Source: Euptelea pleiosperma (taxonomy: Eukaryota > Streptophyta > Magnoliopsida > Ranunculales > Eupteleaceae). From it: a DNA stretch of 64,000 nt. The notes under the pieces are model-generated. The model did not search any database. It had not been told where the DNA came from and worked only from the letters and a program-made list of their open reading frames with translations. The position numbers were made by a program, and so were the translations under genes. Location of the stretch: positions 6,103,700-6,167,699 of the forward strand of contig CM068547.1 of NCBI GenBank assembly GCA_035048495.1, given 5' to 3'. Below are positions 49,556 to 62,000 of this stretch, in pieces. Within the stretch, counting starts at the first letter, position 1; every line of letters begins with the position of its first letter.

Positions 49556-49895
49556 CCGTCTAGGGCTACACCAACAAGGAGATCATGTTGGACATTTCAA
49601 CCATACGTTTAGTTGTCCTCGATACGAGAGATCATTATCACAAAATATCATTTCATTTTGATTTTTCTAGCCTTATAAAAAATTGATCCAAAATTATTGT
49701 TTAATTGGATGGTCTGGATTTTTCGAATTAAAATCAAATTTTCATGAGGACACGACACGACACGAGGACATGCTGAAATGTCCTGAGTTTTTGTTAGGAG
49801 GGTAACCTTCGCGGTTTGATTGTCCAACATGATCTCCATGTGGAGCCCACCACCCGGGGTACAGAGGTAAGAACTTGGTGTAACTCTAGACAGTT
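49556..49895. mobile_element. 'GAGTCCGTCTAG' family MITE, copy 2
   Basis: TAGTCCGTCTAGGGCTACACC and GGTGTAACTCTAGACAG are the worn ends; CAACATGATCTCCATGTGG matches the interior of copy 1 (11400-11780). An internal portion of a third copy is at about 58280-58560. Confidence 0.7.
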
Positions 49896-49952
49896 GCTAG
49901 GTGGTTTGTCTTTTTTTTTTTTTTTTTGTAACAGATGCTAGGTAGTTATAAA

Positions 49953-50253
49953 CAAGGTTTAAAAGAGGCCGTTATAACGGTATAATGGATCGGGGGCGTT
50001 ACCATTTTTTCCGTTAAAACGAATTGTAGGGACAGTGGCAAAAATGGGAAATAATTGAAAAAAAAAAAAAGGAAAGAAAAATGGCGCTGAAATTTTAAAT
50101 TTTCAAAAAGGAAAAGAAAATGAAAATAATGGTTGATTTTTTTTTTCACACAGTTATTTTTTAAGCATCAAAACGGTTCATAACGTAACGGGCTTTGGGC
50201 GTTACTGTTATAACATCCGTTAAATTCGTTAAACGGCGTTATTTTTAATCATG
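49953..50253 (+). mobile_element. hAT-type AACGG MITE, copy 12 (subfamily B)
   Basis: A perfect 8-bp TSD, GTTATAAA (49945-49952, 50254-50261), flanks CAAGGTTTAAAAGAGGCC...TTTTTAATCATG. Confidence 0.9.
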
Positions 50254-50394
50254 GTTATAAATACTTAAGAGTGTAATTTGTTTCTTTTAATATATGAATT
50301 TGGAGTCCACCTAATCCCAACTTTCCAACCAACAAATAAATAAAATTTGTAGAATCACAGATACAGTCGATGTAGAGGACTCTCTATCGTGGCT

Positions 50395-50646
50395 CTACAT
50401 CGCTAATTTTTTTGTTGGTCCCACTGATCCGATGGATGTTTAACCCACCCATTGATACCATATACACACACACTCAAAATCAGCTTGATTGATGACCTAA
50501 CTGTAGGATTTAGTACCCTGTAAACATGCTTGAATCCGACTAGAATCAATCCTGAAAAGTGCTAAAATCTAATGGCTAGAGATAACCAAGTAAGCTGATT
50601 TTTGGTGTGTATATCCATTTAAGAAGTGGCTAAACATCCATGGGTC
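50395..50646. repeat. Palindromic-core relative
   Basis: Arms GATGGATGTTTAACCCACCC and GTGGCTAAACATCCATGGG face each other. The next element appears to have inserted into its right end. Confidence 0.6.
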
Positions 50647-51036
50647 GAGTAAAACGTTGATGACATAGGACTGTCATCGAGGCCAATGACAGCCCACAAT
50701 ATGAGCTACATGGCATATTCTTAGAGGACACTGACCAAATGGATGTTTGGCCAATCTCTAGGTGGACGTACAAACTAAAACTTAACATGATTAGTGATTT
50801 CTAGGCGTTGGATTTGAGTTATTTTCATGGGTTAATATTAATCGTGGGAATTTGAGCATTATTGACCTGTATTTGGGGTACAAAGATCCGAAGGTTTGAA
50901 ATCACTAATCAGGCTGATTTTGAGTTTGTAGGTCCAGCTAGGGATTGGCAAAACATCCATACGGTCAGAGTCCTCTAAGAGTAAGCCACATGGCTCATAA
51001 TGTAAATGACAGTCCGCTGTAATCAAAGTTTTACTC
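50647..51036. mobile_element. Palindromic-core element with near-perfect 9-bp TSD
   Basis: This 390-bp element has ends GAGTAAAACGTTGATGACAT / GTAATCAAAGTTTTACTC and flanks CCATGGGTC and CCATAGGTC (8 of 9 identical). The layout is the same as at 46015-46358. Confidence 0.85.
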
Positions 51037-51165
51037 CCATAGGTCATTGAGCCCCAAAAAATGCGCTACGCAGGGCCACGAGAGTCCTCTGCATCTAACG
51101 TCCCTTTCATCTAATTTATTTTTTTCAAATATTGAGGCGTGTGCATGCTTGGTTAGTGCTTCACA

Positions 51166-51552
51166 GAGTAAAACTTGACTGACCGGACAATGGTCCTTAA
51201 CCACCAACAATACGAGCCACGTGGCATATTTTTAGAGGACACTGATCGTATGGATGTTTGGTCATTCCCTAGGTGGACCTACAAACCAAAAATCAACCTG
51301 ATTAGTGATTTCTAAGCGTTGGATTGGAGTCATTTACATGGATTGATTTTAGCCGTGGTAATTTGATCATTATTTGGGGTACAAGGATCCAAAGGTTTGA
51401 AACACTAATTAGAATGTTTTTTGGTTTGTAGGTCGACCTAGGGATTGGCCAAACATCGATACAGTCAGCGTCCTATAAGAGTTTACCACGTGGCTCATAT
51501 TGTAGATAGTTAGCAGCTTCTTTGACTGTCGGCAGTCAGAGAAGTTTTACTC
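51166..51552. mobile_element. Palindromic-core element upstream of the WRKY gene
   Basis: Ends are GAGTAAAACTTGACTGACC / GGCAGTCAGAGAAGTTTTACTC. The flanks share an imperfect block of about 27 bp (GTGTG...GTTAGTGCTTCACA) instead of a simple 9-bp TSD. The element ends about 970 bp upstream of the WRKY ATG. Confidence 0.75.
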
Positions 51553-51620
51553 GTGTGTAGGCTTTGTTAGTGCTTCACATGGGTGATATATCACCATCAA
51601 CGTAAGCAACGGGATGTGAA

Positions 51621-51628
51621 TGACGTCA
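51621..51628. promoter_or_regulatory. TGACGTCA bZIP/TGA-type site
   Basis: A perfect 8-bp palindrome, TGACGTCA, lies about 0.9 kb before the WRKY ATG. TGA-class bZIP factors bind TGACG in salicylate-responsive promoters, which fits a group III WRKY. Function here is inferred. Confidence 0.5.
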
Positions 51629-51738
51629 GTGGGGCAAGTCACAACTCTCCCCCACCACATTTCTAATCGTCGTAGTAACGCGGAAGACGGTTTGAAGATT
51701 CCTGGTCTCATCTTCCCCCATGAGCTTCACCTTCTCTC

Positions 51739-51883
51739 TTGACTTTCTTTCTTCCTCTTATTTCATCCTGAAAGAACCCAAAAGACAAAAAGTTGGAGAG
51801 AGAAAGACGGTTTGAACCATCGAAAGGGTCAGCAATTGGAACTCTCTCTCTCCTCCACTCCATCTCCATACTACTCCTTGACC
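51739..51883 (+). promoter_or_regulatory. Two W-box motifs (TTGACT 51739-51744, TTGACC 51878-51883)
   Basis: Both match TTGAC[C/T], the WRKY recognition core, and lie in the promoter or long leader of the WRKY gene. This allows auto- or cross-regulation. The motif is short and chance matches are common. Confidence 0.4.
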
Positions 51884-52524
51884 AAAGACCAGTCTGAAGA
51901 ACTACTCGTTTTCTCAGTCAAACTTTTCTCTCTCTTCCTCCCCCCACTCTATATTTCTCCTTCTTTCAAACCTTTGTTCCATTCAAATCTCAAAAGGCTT
52001 TCCCTTAAATGCAAACCCTCACCCTCATTCCTTCTTCAGGTTTGAAAACAACATTCTTTCTTGAAACCTCTGCTTCACTCTCTTCCCCTTCTCTTTCTGT
52101 CTCTTGTTAGTTTGAATTTTGGTGGTTTTGATCAGTTTTTGTCTCTGATTTTGGCTTTTTCTTTGAGTTTAGTTGTTTAAGGTAGTGAAGATAGATTGTC
52201 TTTGACTAATAAGAGTAACCCATCTCCAATTTTTGCTCTTTGGTCTCTTAGTACATTTTAGTTATTTTTGTGTAATAACCTTGAGTACCCAATTCGGGGT
52301 TTCAGCTAATTTCATGTTTATAGCTTCTTGTTCTTGTTCTTCGTCGCCTAATTTGGGATCTTTCGACATCTTTATCATCTCTTCTGATCTGAGATGTCTA
52401 ATTCTGCTGCTTGACATGAACTAATATCCATACCAATTCGATTTTTACGGCTAATTTGTGCCTCCAGTCAGTGATCGATCCTCGCTGTTCTAAATCAGTC
52501 TTCTACTATTTGTCTAGTTCATAA

Positions 52525-54001
52525 ATGGAGAACATGGGGGATTTGGATAAAAGGCCTTTGATCAATGAGCTAACCCAAGGGAGGGAGCTAGCGAAGCAAC
52601 TCCGGATCTATCTCGATCCAACTTCTATGACCGGAGGGCTGCTAATAGAAAAGATACTATCGTCCTTTGACAAGGCTCTTTCATTGATGAATAGGACTGG
52701 ATTGGATGGAGAACCTCAGCCGATGACACCCACTGTCGGGATGTCAGACTCCCCACGATCGATCAGTGGAAGTCCGCAAAGCGATGATACCGACCACAGA
52801 GATGTATTCAAGAAGAGGTACATTTAAGCTTGAACTTATCAATGGTACTCGGATTTTTCGGCAAAATTTCACCTGTGCTTTAGCTTAATTATTGGGCGTT
52901 CCTGAATTTTGTGTTGTAGGAAGTCACTACCTCGATGGACTGAACAAGTGCAAGTTTGCTCAAGGACGGGACTCGAAGGTCCGCTCGATGATGGCTACAG
53001 TTGGAGGAAATATGGACAGAAAGACATCCTTGGAGCTAAGCATCCAAGGTGAGAAAGAAATCCCTCATCCATTCTACAACTCAATTGCAGTAGTAATTGA
53101 CACATGAAGCTCATTGGATTGGACCCTGTGACTCGGTGAGATTACCCTCAAAGTCCCAACCAGTTGGGGGCATGAGGTTCAACCCTTGTCTAAAAAATGC
53201 ACATACATGAATGTGTCTTTATGGTCCCTTTGGAGACTGATTGTTGCTCAACCAAGATACGACTTTTTAGCTTTAATTAATCAAGCCATGGCCTACTATG
53301 TCCACATCAAATTGAAAATTCACATATAACACATACAAAATATGAACTGTTTTCTAATTAGAGGTTATTATTACACTTGCAGAGGCTATTATCGATGCAC
53401 TTATCGTAACGTTCAAGGGTGTTTGGCTACGAAGCAAGTTCAAAGATCCGACGACAACCCATCGATCATCGATGTAACTTATCGAGGAAGGCACACTTGT
53501 ATCCAAGTATCACATCTAATTCAAGCGTCGCAGTCGTCGGATAAGGAAGATCAGAAACAAAACCAAGATCAGCCAGAACAAAAGAAGCAAAAACAATCAC
53601 AAGAGATACTCCTGAATTTCAGAACAGGACTTAAAGTCAAAACTGAAAACTTAGGCAGCCAGGAGCTTGCATCATCCTTTTCCTTCCCTCCGACATCGAT
53701 GGAAAGCGTAAAGACCGACGATCAAATCTTTTCATCGACTCCTTTCGATAATAATTTCATGGGTAGTTTTTCTCCTACATTTATATCCCCGACTACATCG
53801 GAATCGAACTACTTCTCGCCTTGCCGGATAACAAGCTTTAGTGGTGGACCAAATTTTCAAAATTCGGAATCCGATCTCAATGAGATAATCTCAGCTGCTA
53901 CTTCTGCCTCCAATTCTCCAATTGTGGACTTGGATTTTACACTTGATCCGGTGGAATTCGACCCGAATTTCCCTTTCGACATGCCGGGCTTCTTCAATTA
54001 A
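52525..54001 (+). CDS. Group III WRKY transcription factor (WRKY30/41/46/53-like), three exons
   Basis: Exons 52525-52817, 52920-53048 and 53383-54001 join to 1041 nt, or 346 aa plus stop. The N-terminus holds a short helical region (LTQGRELAKQLRIYL..., about residues 14-55) usual for this clade. The WRKY domain runs from about residue 113 with DGYSWRKYGQKDILGAKHPR. Its zinc finger is C-x7-C-x23-H-x-C, exactly the group III spacing. The second intron splits the Arg codon after KHP, the conserved R-type position. The C-terminus is acidic and Ser/Pro-rich, typical of a transactivation region. Such nuclear factors bind W-boxes and act in salicylate defence and senescence. The start is the first ATG after the leader. 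A clade member cannot be named further. Confidence 0.95.
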
Positions 54002-54520
54002 CTTCATAAACTCAAAATTAAAAATCATTTGGGGGTGCACTTTACAGGATCTGCCGGTTGCCAACTAACATGGGAAGATAGGGAAAAGCACGTCCGTACG
54101 AATTAGTATATGCGAGTGGTAGAGCCTTTTAACGCTGGCAAACAGAATTTTGCTTGGTTGAGGTAGGTAGAACATAGAGATAAGTTGTAGCAGTTTTTTG
54201 TTTTTTGTTTTTTGTGTTTTTTTTTTAAGTTTCAACTGTAATTTGTTCGTTGGAATGTAATTTTCATGAATAAATAGTATTTACCATGTAAAAATTACAT
54301 GAGATACTGACCATGGGATCATTTGAAACCTGTATCAAATTCCAACAATGGATCCTAACCATCCAACCAGTGGGGTTATCTTGCTCAGACAGATGAGAAG
54401 AAGAAGTCTACACTGCTGGGTTTCTTCCCATGTGGCAGCTGAGGTGGCAGGCCCGAAAGGGTCTAAGTGTTTTGCCAACTCACCCTCTCCCCGTGTGAAA
54501 AGTTTCAGCCTAGTAGAGTC
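54002..54520 (+). other. WRKY 3' flank
   Basis: AT- and T-rich, probably the 3'UTR up to about 54300 (GAATAAATAG near 54268 could serve as a polyadenylation signal). No further gene is seen. Confidence 0.4.
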
Positions 54521-54527
54521 AGCGGGC

Positions 54528-54928
54528 CGTGATGTAACAAGGTATACCTGAGATCTTTTCATTTGCGGAAGCGGCATTTTTGGTAGTCACCACTGCCATC
54601 TGGGCCCACTGACCGCATGGATGTTTAGCCCAACCTTTAATAGACATTCTTACAAAAAATCAGCTTGTTTAATGATTTTTAGCCGTTGGTTTTAGTACTC
54701 AAAAGATGGTTGTATTCAACGGCTATAAGAACGCCTTAAATGGTGCTAAAAAGTGTTAAAATCTAATGGTTAGAGATTACCAATCAAGGTGATTTTTGGT
54801 ATCCACCAAGGGGTGAGATAAACATCCAAACGGTCAATGGGCCCAGATGGCAGCGGTGACTACAAAAAATGCCGCTTCCGCAAATAAACAGTTTCAGGCA
54901 TACCTTGTTACATCTTTTTCCTTTGCTA
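54528..54928. mobile_element. MITE with TGTAACAAGGTATACCTGA-like ends and a palindromic core
   Basis: GTAACAAGGTATACC and GGCATACCTTGTTACAT are inverted ends. TTGCGGAAGCGGCATTTTT and AAATGCCGCTTCCGCAAAT are the next inverted segments. The centre is a palindromic-core copy (54595-54840). This is a fourth terminal type around the same core. Confidence 0.75.
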
Positions 54929-55079
54929 AATGGGACCGTGTGGAAAGCACTTTTGGAGCATGCCGAGGTACAATTTTTGTCCCACGAAAGGAAGACACGG
55001 TCACCTGACCATAAGTTTCGATCAGGGATGCCTGATGGGATCACCACAAATTTTTGGATAAGGTTGTTTCCGGTTATCA

Positions 55080-55301
55080 AGTACCTGGAACCGGAACCTA
55101 TTATGTTCAGCTATGATATGACAGTATTGTTTCTCATCGGTTCTGGTTCCTAAGCAAGTGGATCCCGAACCCGAACCAATAAATATCCAGTTCTTCCATC
55201 GGTTACTGGGTACTTGTGCGTTGTATAGCAAGTGGAACCCGAACCCGAACCAATAAATATCCAGTTCTTCCATCGGGTATTGGGTACTTGTGCGTTGTAT
55301 A
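55080..55301. repeat. 74-bp tandem duplication in GGAACC-rich sequence
   Basis: A unit from GCAAGTGGA to TACTTGTGCGTTGTATA occurs at about 55154 and 55228. It is rich in CCGAACCCGAACC and borders a GGAACCGGAACC stretch like the hAT-like element at 14884-15448. Confidence 0.8.
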
Positions 55302-55304
55302 AAA

Positions 55305-55680
55305 CGGGACGGGATATTGGCACCCGTGTTTTCGCTTAGTAAACCCAAAAATCCCCCTCCCTCTTTTTCACTCATCACACCCATAAAAAAAAAGAAAAAA
55401 ACAAAACCTAAGAAGACTGAAAAAAAACAAAAAGGAGGAGGAAAAGAAGAAGAAGAGGAAGAGGACGACGACAATGCCGCTGTCGTCGCAGGTACGTCTC
55501 TCTCTCTCTCTCTCTGCCCCTCTCCCTCTTGCTCTCTGTCCCTCTCCTTCTCACTCTCGATTCTGGGCTGCATCGGCAGCTCCCGAGGCCGAGTGTGGCA
55601 TTTCACACTCGGCCACACTCTACCTCGGGGGCTGCTAAGGGTTGCCGAGTGTGGCATTCCACACTCGGCCTCAGGAGGCT

Positions 55681-55762
<82 letters not shown>

Positions 55763-55935
55763 GACGTACCTCCAGTGGTGGTAGCAGCGGCGGCGTCCTC
55801 CTCCTCCTCCTCTTCTTCTTTTTCTTCTTCTTCCTCTATTTTTCCTCTTCTTCTCTGTGTTTTTTGTTTTTGGTGGATGGATGTGATGAGTGATGGGTTT
55901 ACTGAGTGAAAACGCGGGTGCCAATATCCCGTCCT
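55305..55935. mobile_element. Palindromic element with GGGACGGGATATTGGCACCC ends and GA/CT tracts
   Basis: The left end (ACGGGATATTGGCACCCG, GTTTTCGCTTAGTAAACCC) and right end (GGGTTTACTGAGTGAAAACG, CGGGTGCCAATATCCCGTCC) are inverted. TATAAAA is present on both flanks. The arms continue as complementary purine and pyrimidine tracts with (TC)n on the left and (GA)n on the right. The centre has two hairpins built on CCGAGTGTGGCATT(T/C)CACACTCGG. Confidence 0.8.
55684..55761. repeat. (GA)39 microsatellite
   Basis: An uninterrupted 78-bp GA run in the right arm of the surrounding palindromic element. It creates long Arg-Glu or Ser-Leu open frames that are not genes. Confidence 0.95.
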
Positions 55936-58900
55936 TATAAAAAATGTGTAAAAAAAAAAGAGTTTTGTACTCAAAATTTCCCAAAAAAAAAAAAAAAAAT
56001 TTGACATCTTTAACACTACAATATCTATGGGTTTTGGGTCTATCGGATTTGGTTTTGATTTGGTCCGGATACTAGTGTGCTAAGAACAAGAACCTATTAC
56101 ATACTTCACTTGTATGTCTTTTTGGGTTTGGTTCTAAAATATATAGCTAATCCTAGAACCGAGATAACCGAGACTGCTTCTTATCGGGTATCAGTTAATA
56201 GGGTACAAATTCATACACCAAATTATTTCTATATGTACACAAATCTTGAGGCGCAAATTGGGAACAAATTCAAATACAACATTAGAGTTTAAAGATCATC
56301 TCAATAATGTTAGATTAATATAAAGCCAAACTATAAGAATGAATTGAGTTAATTAAAACTTAAACCGAAAATACCATTGGGTTCAAACATCAACCCAGTA
56401 TGAAGCTAAAGGATCTCAATGTCTTAAATTTTTTTTTACAACTCATTAACCAGCAAGAGGCTACTGACAAAAGCTAACAAGAATAAATTATCTATTGATT
56501 ACCCTACTGATCTAGATCCTCAACATATCTCTCAGTCACTTCTTATAATAAGAGAAGATATAGTATTTAACAAGGGTGAGTACAATGTATTTCGTAAGCT
56601 AGGCACACATTAACCACGTGCATGTGCTACAGTGTAGTATACATGTTAAACTATATCGTAACAATCAAGCATGATTACAGTTGCATTTTTTCAGTTCTTT
56701 AATCAAAGAAATATGAACACATAACACATAATCTCATTGTATGTCTGTACATTAATAGATGATTACGATATTATAATTATATGAAATGCACTAAAACTCA
56801 AATTGAATGCAATGCTTATCCAAAACGTCTGACGAACAGATGATTTGATGAACAGATAGTCAAGCCTTCATTAATGATTTATGACTTTTTTACTCAATGG
56901 CTTCTTCTTGATCTCTACTTGCTTATAATTTAGGGTTGTGGGTAACGGGCCAATGATTTATCCAAAATGCTTGTACACAACCAACACTTTAGACAAACCC
57001 TTATATGAAAATATGCTTAACTTACTCATAACACATTATATTATCATGATAAATAAAGCATCAACATGCTCAACAATATATATATATAAACATATATCAA
57101 CACACTATAGTTAACTAAACAACTAAGCGATGCTCCATAGACATATAAAACTATCATGTTATCAGGAATTATCTATGAAAAATAATCTCAAAAGTACACC
57201 CTAGGAGTTTGCACGCAACCCAAGGAGAATATACATCAATATGAGAGTTAAATTAATTGGTCATTCTCATGAAGTTCTGGGCAGACTGATCGACTCCTTT
57301 AAGAGGTCAATCGACTCCCCAACTGTCACCGAAAGATAGGCCGATTGACCCCCTTCAGGTCGGTCAACTGCGCTTGACATACCCTACAGGACCAATCAAC
57401 TCCCTAGGGACCAATTGACTAGCCCCTAAAGAATACAGGCCAGTCGAATGCCCTCTCCAAAAGTCCATAGACTGGTTGATCGACCCCCTAGGACTATGCG
57501 ACGGTGTTGTGGACCGAATCGGCACGTAGATCTTCCAAAATTCACTAATAAATCTATACAATTTTGAAAAGTACAAACTTAACTGTTTTGAAAACTAGAT
57601 TTGACCTATATTTAATGAAAATATTTAAAATACTAGGGTTTGGAGCCCTAGTCTTAAATCACAATAAAACCCAAGACCAAATAGGATATTCTAATTTTTC
57701 CTAAAAAAATTTAACCTAAGCATGGAGCTCAACCCATATTCTTTTCGTTGTATTCATTATACACATGAACCAAAGAAGAATAACAACACACAATAAAAGA
57801 GAAAGCAAGGAACTCACCAAACCCTACTCATAGTTTCTCAACATCACAATCAATATGAGCGAACCATCAAATCACACAAAAAGAAGAAAAGGATTAATGG
57901 AGCTTTACTTGCCTATAGTTATTGGTTTATAAATCAAAGAGAGATTTATAGTCACCAAGGTTTTTTTCTAACCCTAGCTTGAAAGGGAAAAGAGAGAGAA
58001 CAAGAGAGTTGATTAAAGTTTTATAAAGTAAAGTTATTTTAATCACTTTCAAAGAGATTAATACACGGAGGCTCAAAAAATGTCAATTTAGGTCAAATAT
58101 AGGTTAGAAATGGGCCTAAGGCCCATAATTATGAACAAGGCTAGAAATTGAATTATTTTCTGGCCCAAAGTGTCTCTATTCCTAAAAGCCCATCTAACAA
58201 ACATAACGTGATTAAACATAAATTATTTCTTGTGTGCGCATTTTTCTCTTTAATTTGATGTTCCTTCTTATTTTTGTATCACCACATGGTGGTGGAACCC
58301 ACATATGGATCATATTGGACAATCCAACCGCATTGTGAGTTGTCCATTCTGTGGTGACCATCATCACAATTAAAAATCATTTCATTTCGACATTCGTAAC
58401 TTAATGAAAATTTGACTTTAATTTGAAAAATTCAGACCATCCAATTAAACTGTAACTTTAAGTCAATTTTTTATATGGTTAGCAACCTCAACATAACTGT
58501 TTTTTGGTGATGATGATGATCGTGAAAATGACAACTCAATGTATGGTAGAGCAGGAAAACGAGATAACTGGTTATATAACTTACGTGATCAGGTAGAATA
58601 ATAATTCACATTCCACTTGTCCCATTTTTATTTATTTTTTATTTTTTTATCAAACATTTAATTTTCATCCCATTTTGTTTTGCGCTAACGTCCAATGACC
58701 TTAAGGGAACAAATTACATACGTTGTTTGGCTTACATGTCCTAGCAAAAAAATCACCTTTTTTGGTGTAAAATACTACTCTCGAATACTTACTAAAGTAG
58801 AATTTTATTCAGAATAGACTTGTACTTGTAACCAAACACGATGTAATTAACAACACATTAAGAACAAAATACACATCCAAATTGGATTTAGATGCTCATG

Positions 58901-59046
58901 TGCTAGGCAACCTTCTTAAGTACAGAGCATGTAGATTGAGCAGAACAAGTAGTTTTAATTTGGTCCAAACAATTCTAGTGGACATGGCTAACCCATCAGC
59001 ATTTGTTCCAAGAAACTAGAAATATAGGAAAATGAAATGAAAAAAG
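55936..59046. other. Intergenic, no gene recognised
   Basis: About 56020-56200 has GGTTTTGGGTCTATCGG-type arms recalling the hAT-like elements. About 57270-57500 repeats ATCGACTCC / GTCGACC-type phrases like the LTR flank at 17750-17830. About 58280-58560 is the inner part of a GAGTCCGTCTAG MITE. The rest is AT-rich. Confidence 0.4.
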
Positions 59047-62000
59047 TTAGTATTTGAGATCACCCATCTTCCTTGCACACTCAACACTACCATCTAATAT
59101 CATCTTCATATCATATTTATACTCAAAACCCACATCTTTCAGCTTTGTGGAACTCCACTTAATTCCTTTTTCTAACACCTCCACAGACCTGCATTGAAAT
59201 TTCAAATCCTGTTATTATAGAAATAAAGATTTTTTTTTTTTTTTTTTGTAATTTCCCTAAACAAGACAGTTAGATTAAGTCATGGGAGAAAGGCCTCTTT
59301 TGGGCCTAGATAAAATAAGTTGTGGACATCTTTATGCCTTATGGTCTTAGGCTTTCATTTTTTTAAGCAATTAGTGGGTATTGGCCTCAAAGTTAGGGTG
59401 TGTTTGGGAACACGAAGTAACAGCACTTCTACTTGTAGTACAAGTTACTACTTGATTTTTACCCTCAGAAAAGTGAGAGAAATTAAAAGCGTCGGGATGC
59501 GTTCTAGCTTTTTAGAAGTAATTTCTCTTAGAAGTTAAAAACTAAAAAATTAAGCTTCAGTTTTAAGTTAGTTTTTAACATTTCAAAAGTTAAAATATGA
59601 AACACATCCAAACTAACTTTTTAACTTTTTGACTTATAAAAGTCAGTAAGTTACTTTTTTTTGCGTTGCCAAACGGCCCCTTAGTCTCATGAGCTTGGGC
59701 TTCTGTTGGGTCCTCAGGCAAAACTCCCCCTTCTTTTTTCTCTTTTTTTTTTTTTGGGAATTTTTGACATACCCTTCCACACTTTTGAAAAAGCTGACAT
59801 ACCCCCTATGACTTGGTCCAAGGTCAGTTGACCAATATTGACTCGAGTTGACCAGTTTATTTTATATTAAAAGATAGAAATACCCTTGTCTTCAACCTTG
59901 GAACAAGGGTTTGGACCAAAACCAAACCCCCAAATCAAATGGCTGTGGTGTATGGCAAGTCAAATCAAATGACCGGAGTCTCATGCCGGTCATCCACCAC
60001 TCCGACAAAAATTAAAAAAACCATTGGGTTGTCCGACCATAGACTCAAGCTTGTATTTCCCAACTAATTTTAGCTTGAAAATGGATGATCTCCTAATTAT
60101 TATTGTTTAAAAATATCCAATCAATATATGGAGTGGGAATCCCCAATGCTAGTTGAGCTACCAAAAAAAGATTCAGAAGATTCAGAGCTTAATATTTGTA
60201 TTACAATGCCACTTCAGCCTAGAAGATTTTTTTTTTTTAAGTTGGTGTTTCAAAAAAGAAAAAAAAAAAGTGAAACTCTGGATACCAATGGGCTTGTAAA
60301 TTTTTGCCGTAGTGGTGGATGACCGACATGAGACTCCGATGGGTAGGTCTCCGATAATGGACAACTAACCCATTGGTATCTGCCGTCCACCACATCCATT
60401 TGATTTGGGGGTTTGGTTTTGATCCAAACCCTTGTTCCATGGTTGAAGACAAGGGTATTTCTGTCTTTCAATGTGAAATATTGTGGTCAACTCGGGTCAA
60501 CATTGGTCAACTGACCATGGACCAAGTCATAGGGGGGTATGTCAGCTTTTTTAAAGTGGGGGGGGGGATGTCAAAAATTACCTTTTTTTTTTTTTTTTAA
60601 GTTGCATTTAAAAATATGGGCTCGAGACAATTGAAATTGGGTTTTGTTTCGTCACTCAAAGATGGGCTTAAGACCAAAGCCCATAGGCAATATATTTCCT
60701 TCTATCCTTCATTCATTTTTTTTTTTTTTTTGCTAGGTGAGCCAGGCCCTATTTTAGCATTAGGTAAATAAGAAGCTGAGGACACTGTAGAATTGTCGTC
60801 TTGGGTCCAGCCATTGGATATTCATTTAGATTTGTTCTGTGTGAATCTCAAAGACCATCAATAGTCTGGATATATCTATGGACGACATTAGGGATGAAGG
60901 CTTGTAGGGACAATAACATGATATGCATACTAATTTTTTTTTTTTTTTTCTAAATTAAGCTAGTAATCGAAATACGAAGAACCAAAATATGAATTGAAAG
61001 ACAAACTTGGATAAATAAAAGCTATTTTGGGGAGCTTCATACTCTTGTTCTATGTGGAATTCTGGATAATATTGCAGACTGTAATCCGCGATCTCCGTTG
61101 TTGTCACATAATCACTTGCACATAAATATCTGCCATTAATTGAAGGTTTGTCCATGCAGAAAATATGAGCTTCGCAGACGTCCTCGACGTGTATGATCGG
61201 AACTTTACCCAGCAAACCCTGCAAAAATCTTAGTGCTTGATACCTGTATGCTTGGTTTAGAAGCTGCGATATAAGTACAGCCAAGCTTTCGGGTAGGTAA
61301 GATAGAACTGTATCTCCTCCCACAAGCCCACAAGCTAGGGTTACCACTTCCAGTCCTCCATTATCTTTTTTATCAAACCTCAACACTTCTTTCTCTGCTA
61401 GTGTTTTTGAATCTGTGTATGCCTACAACATCATACCATCAATTCAATAACCAACAATTCTGAGCAAACAATCATATTTTTTCAGTTCTATGATACAGAA
61501 GTCCTTCAAACTATTGCGTGATAAACTCTTCAGGGTCATGAATGTTTGACCTACACAACAAAAATCAGCTTTACTGGTAATTTCTAACCGTTGGATTTGA
61601 GCACTTATTCATCATGGGCTTCATGAACTGGATTATGGGTTGTTCCAAGCCCATCACGAAAAATCGCTTAATTCCGACGGGAAGAAATAGCCAACCACCC
61701 TGATTTTGGGCGTGTAGGTCCACAAGGTGTGTGTCAAACATTCGTCGAGTTCGTGGACCCAAAAGAGTTTGCCACTGTAGTGAATTTCATTAAAGAATCA
61801 ATCGAATATAGCAATAACCATCAAAACACATACATGAGAAAATCAAATAGAAGAACAGTCACACAACCACAAGAACACAATCAATTTATGTGGTTCGGCC
61901 AAAACCTACTTCACGGGTGATGATGATTGGTGTTCTTCACTATAGAAATCGCAAAAAATAATATTTATTTTCTCTATTTTTTCAGTGACCAATGAATTAG

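Noticed and set aside
51812..52045. Possible upstream ORF before the WRKY ATG
   Set aside because: It begins with TTG, not ATG, and has no conserved content.
55290..56016. Several long frames over the GA tract (Arg-Glu and Ser-Leu repeats)
   Set aside because: They are low-complexity translations of the (GA)39 microsatellite in a palindromic element.
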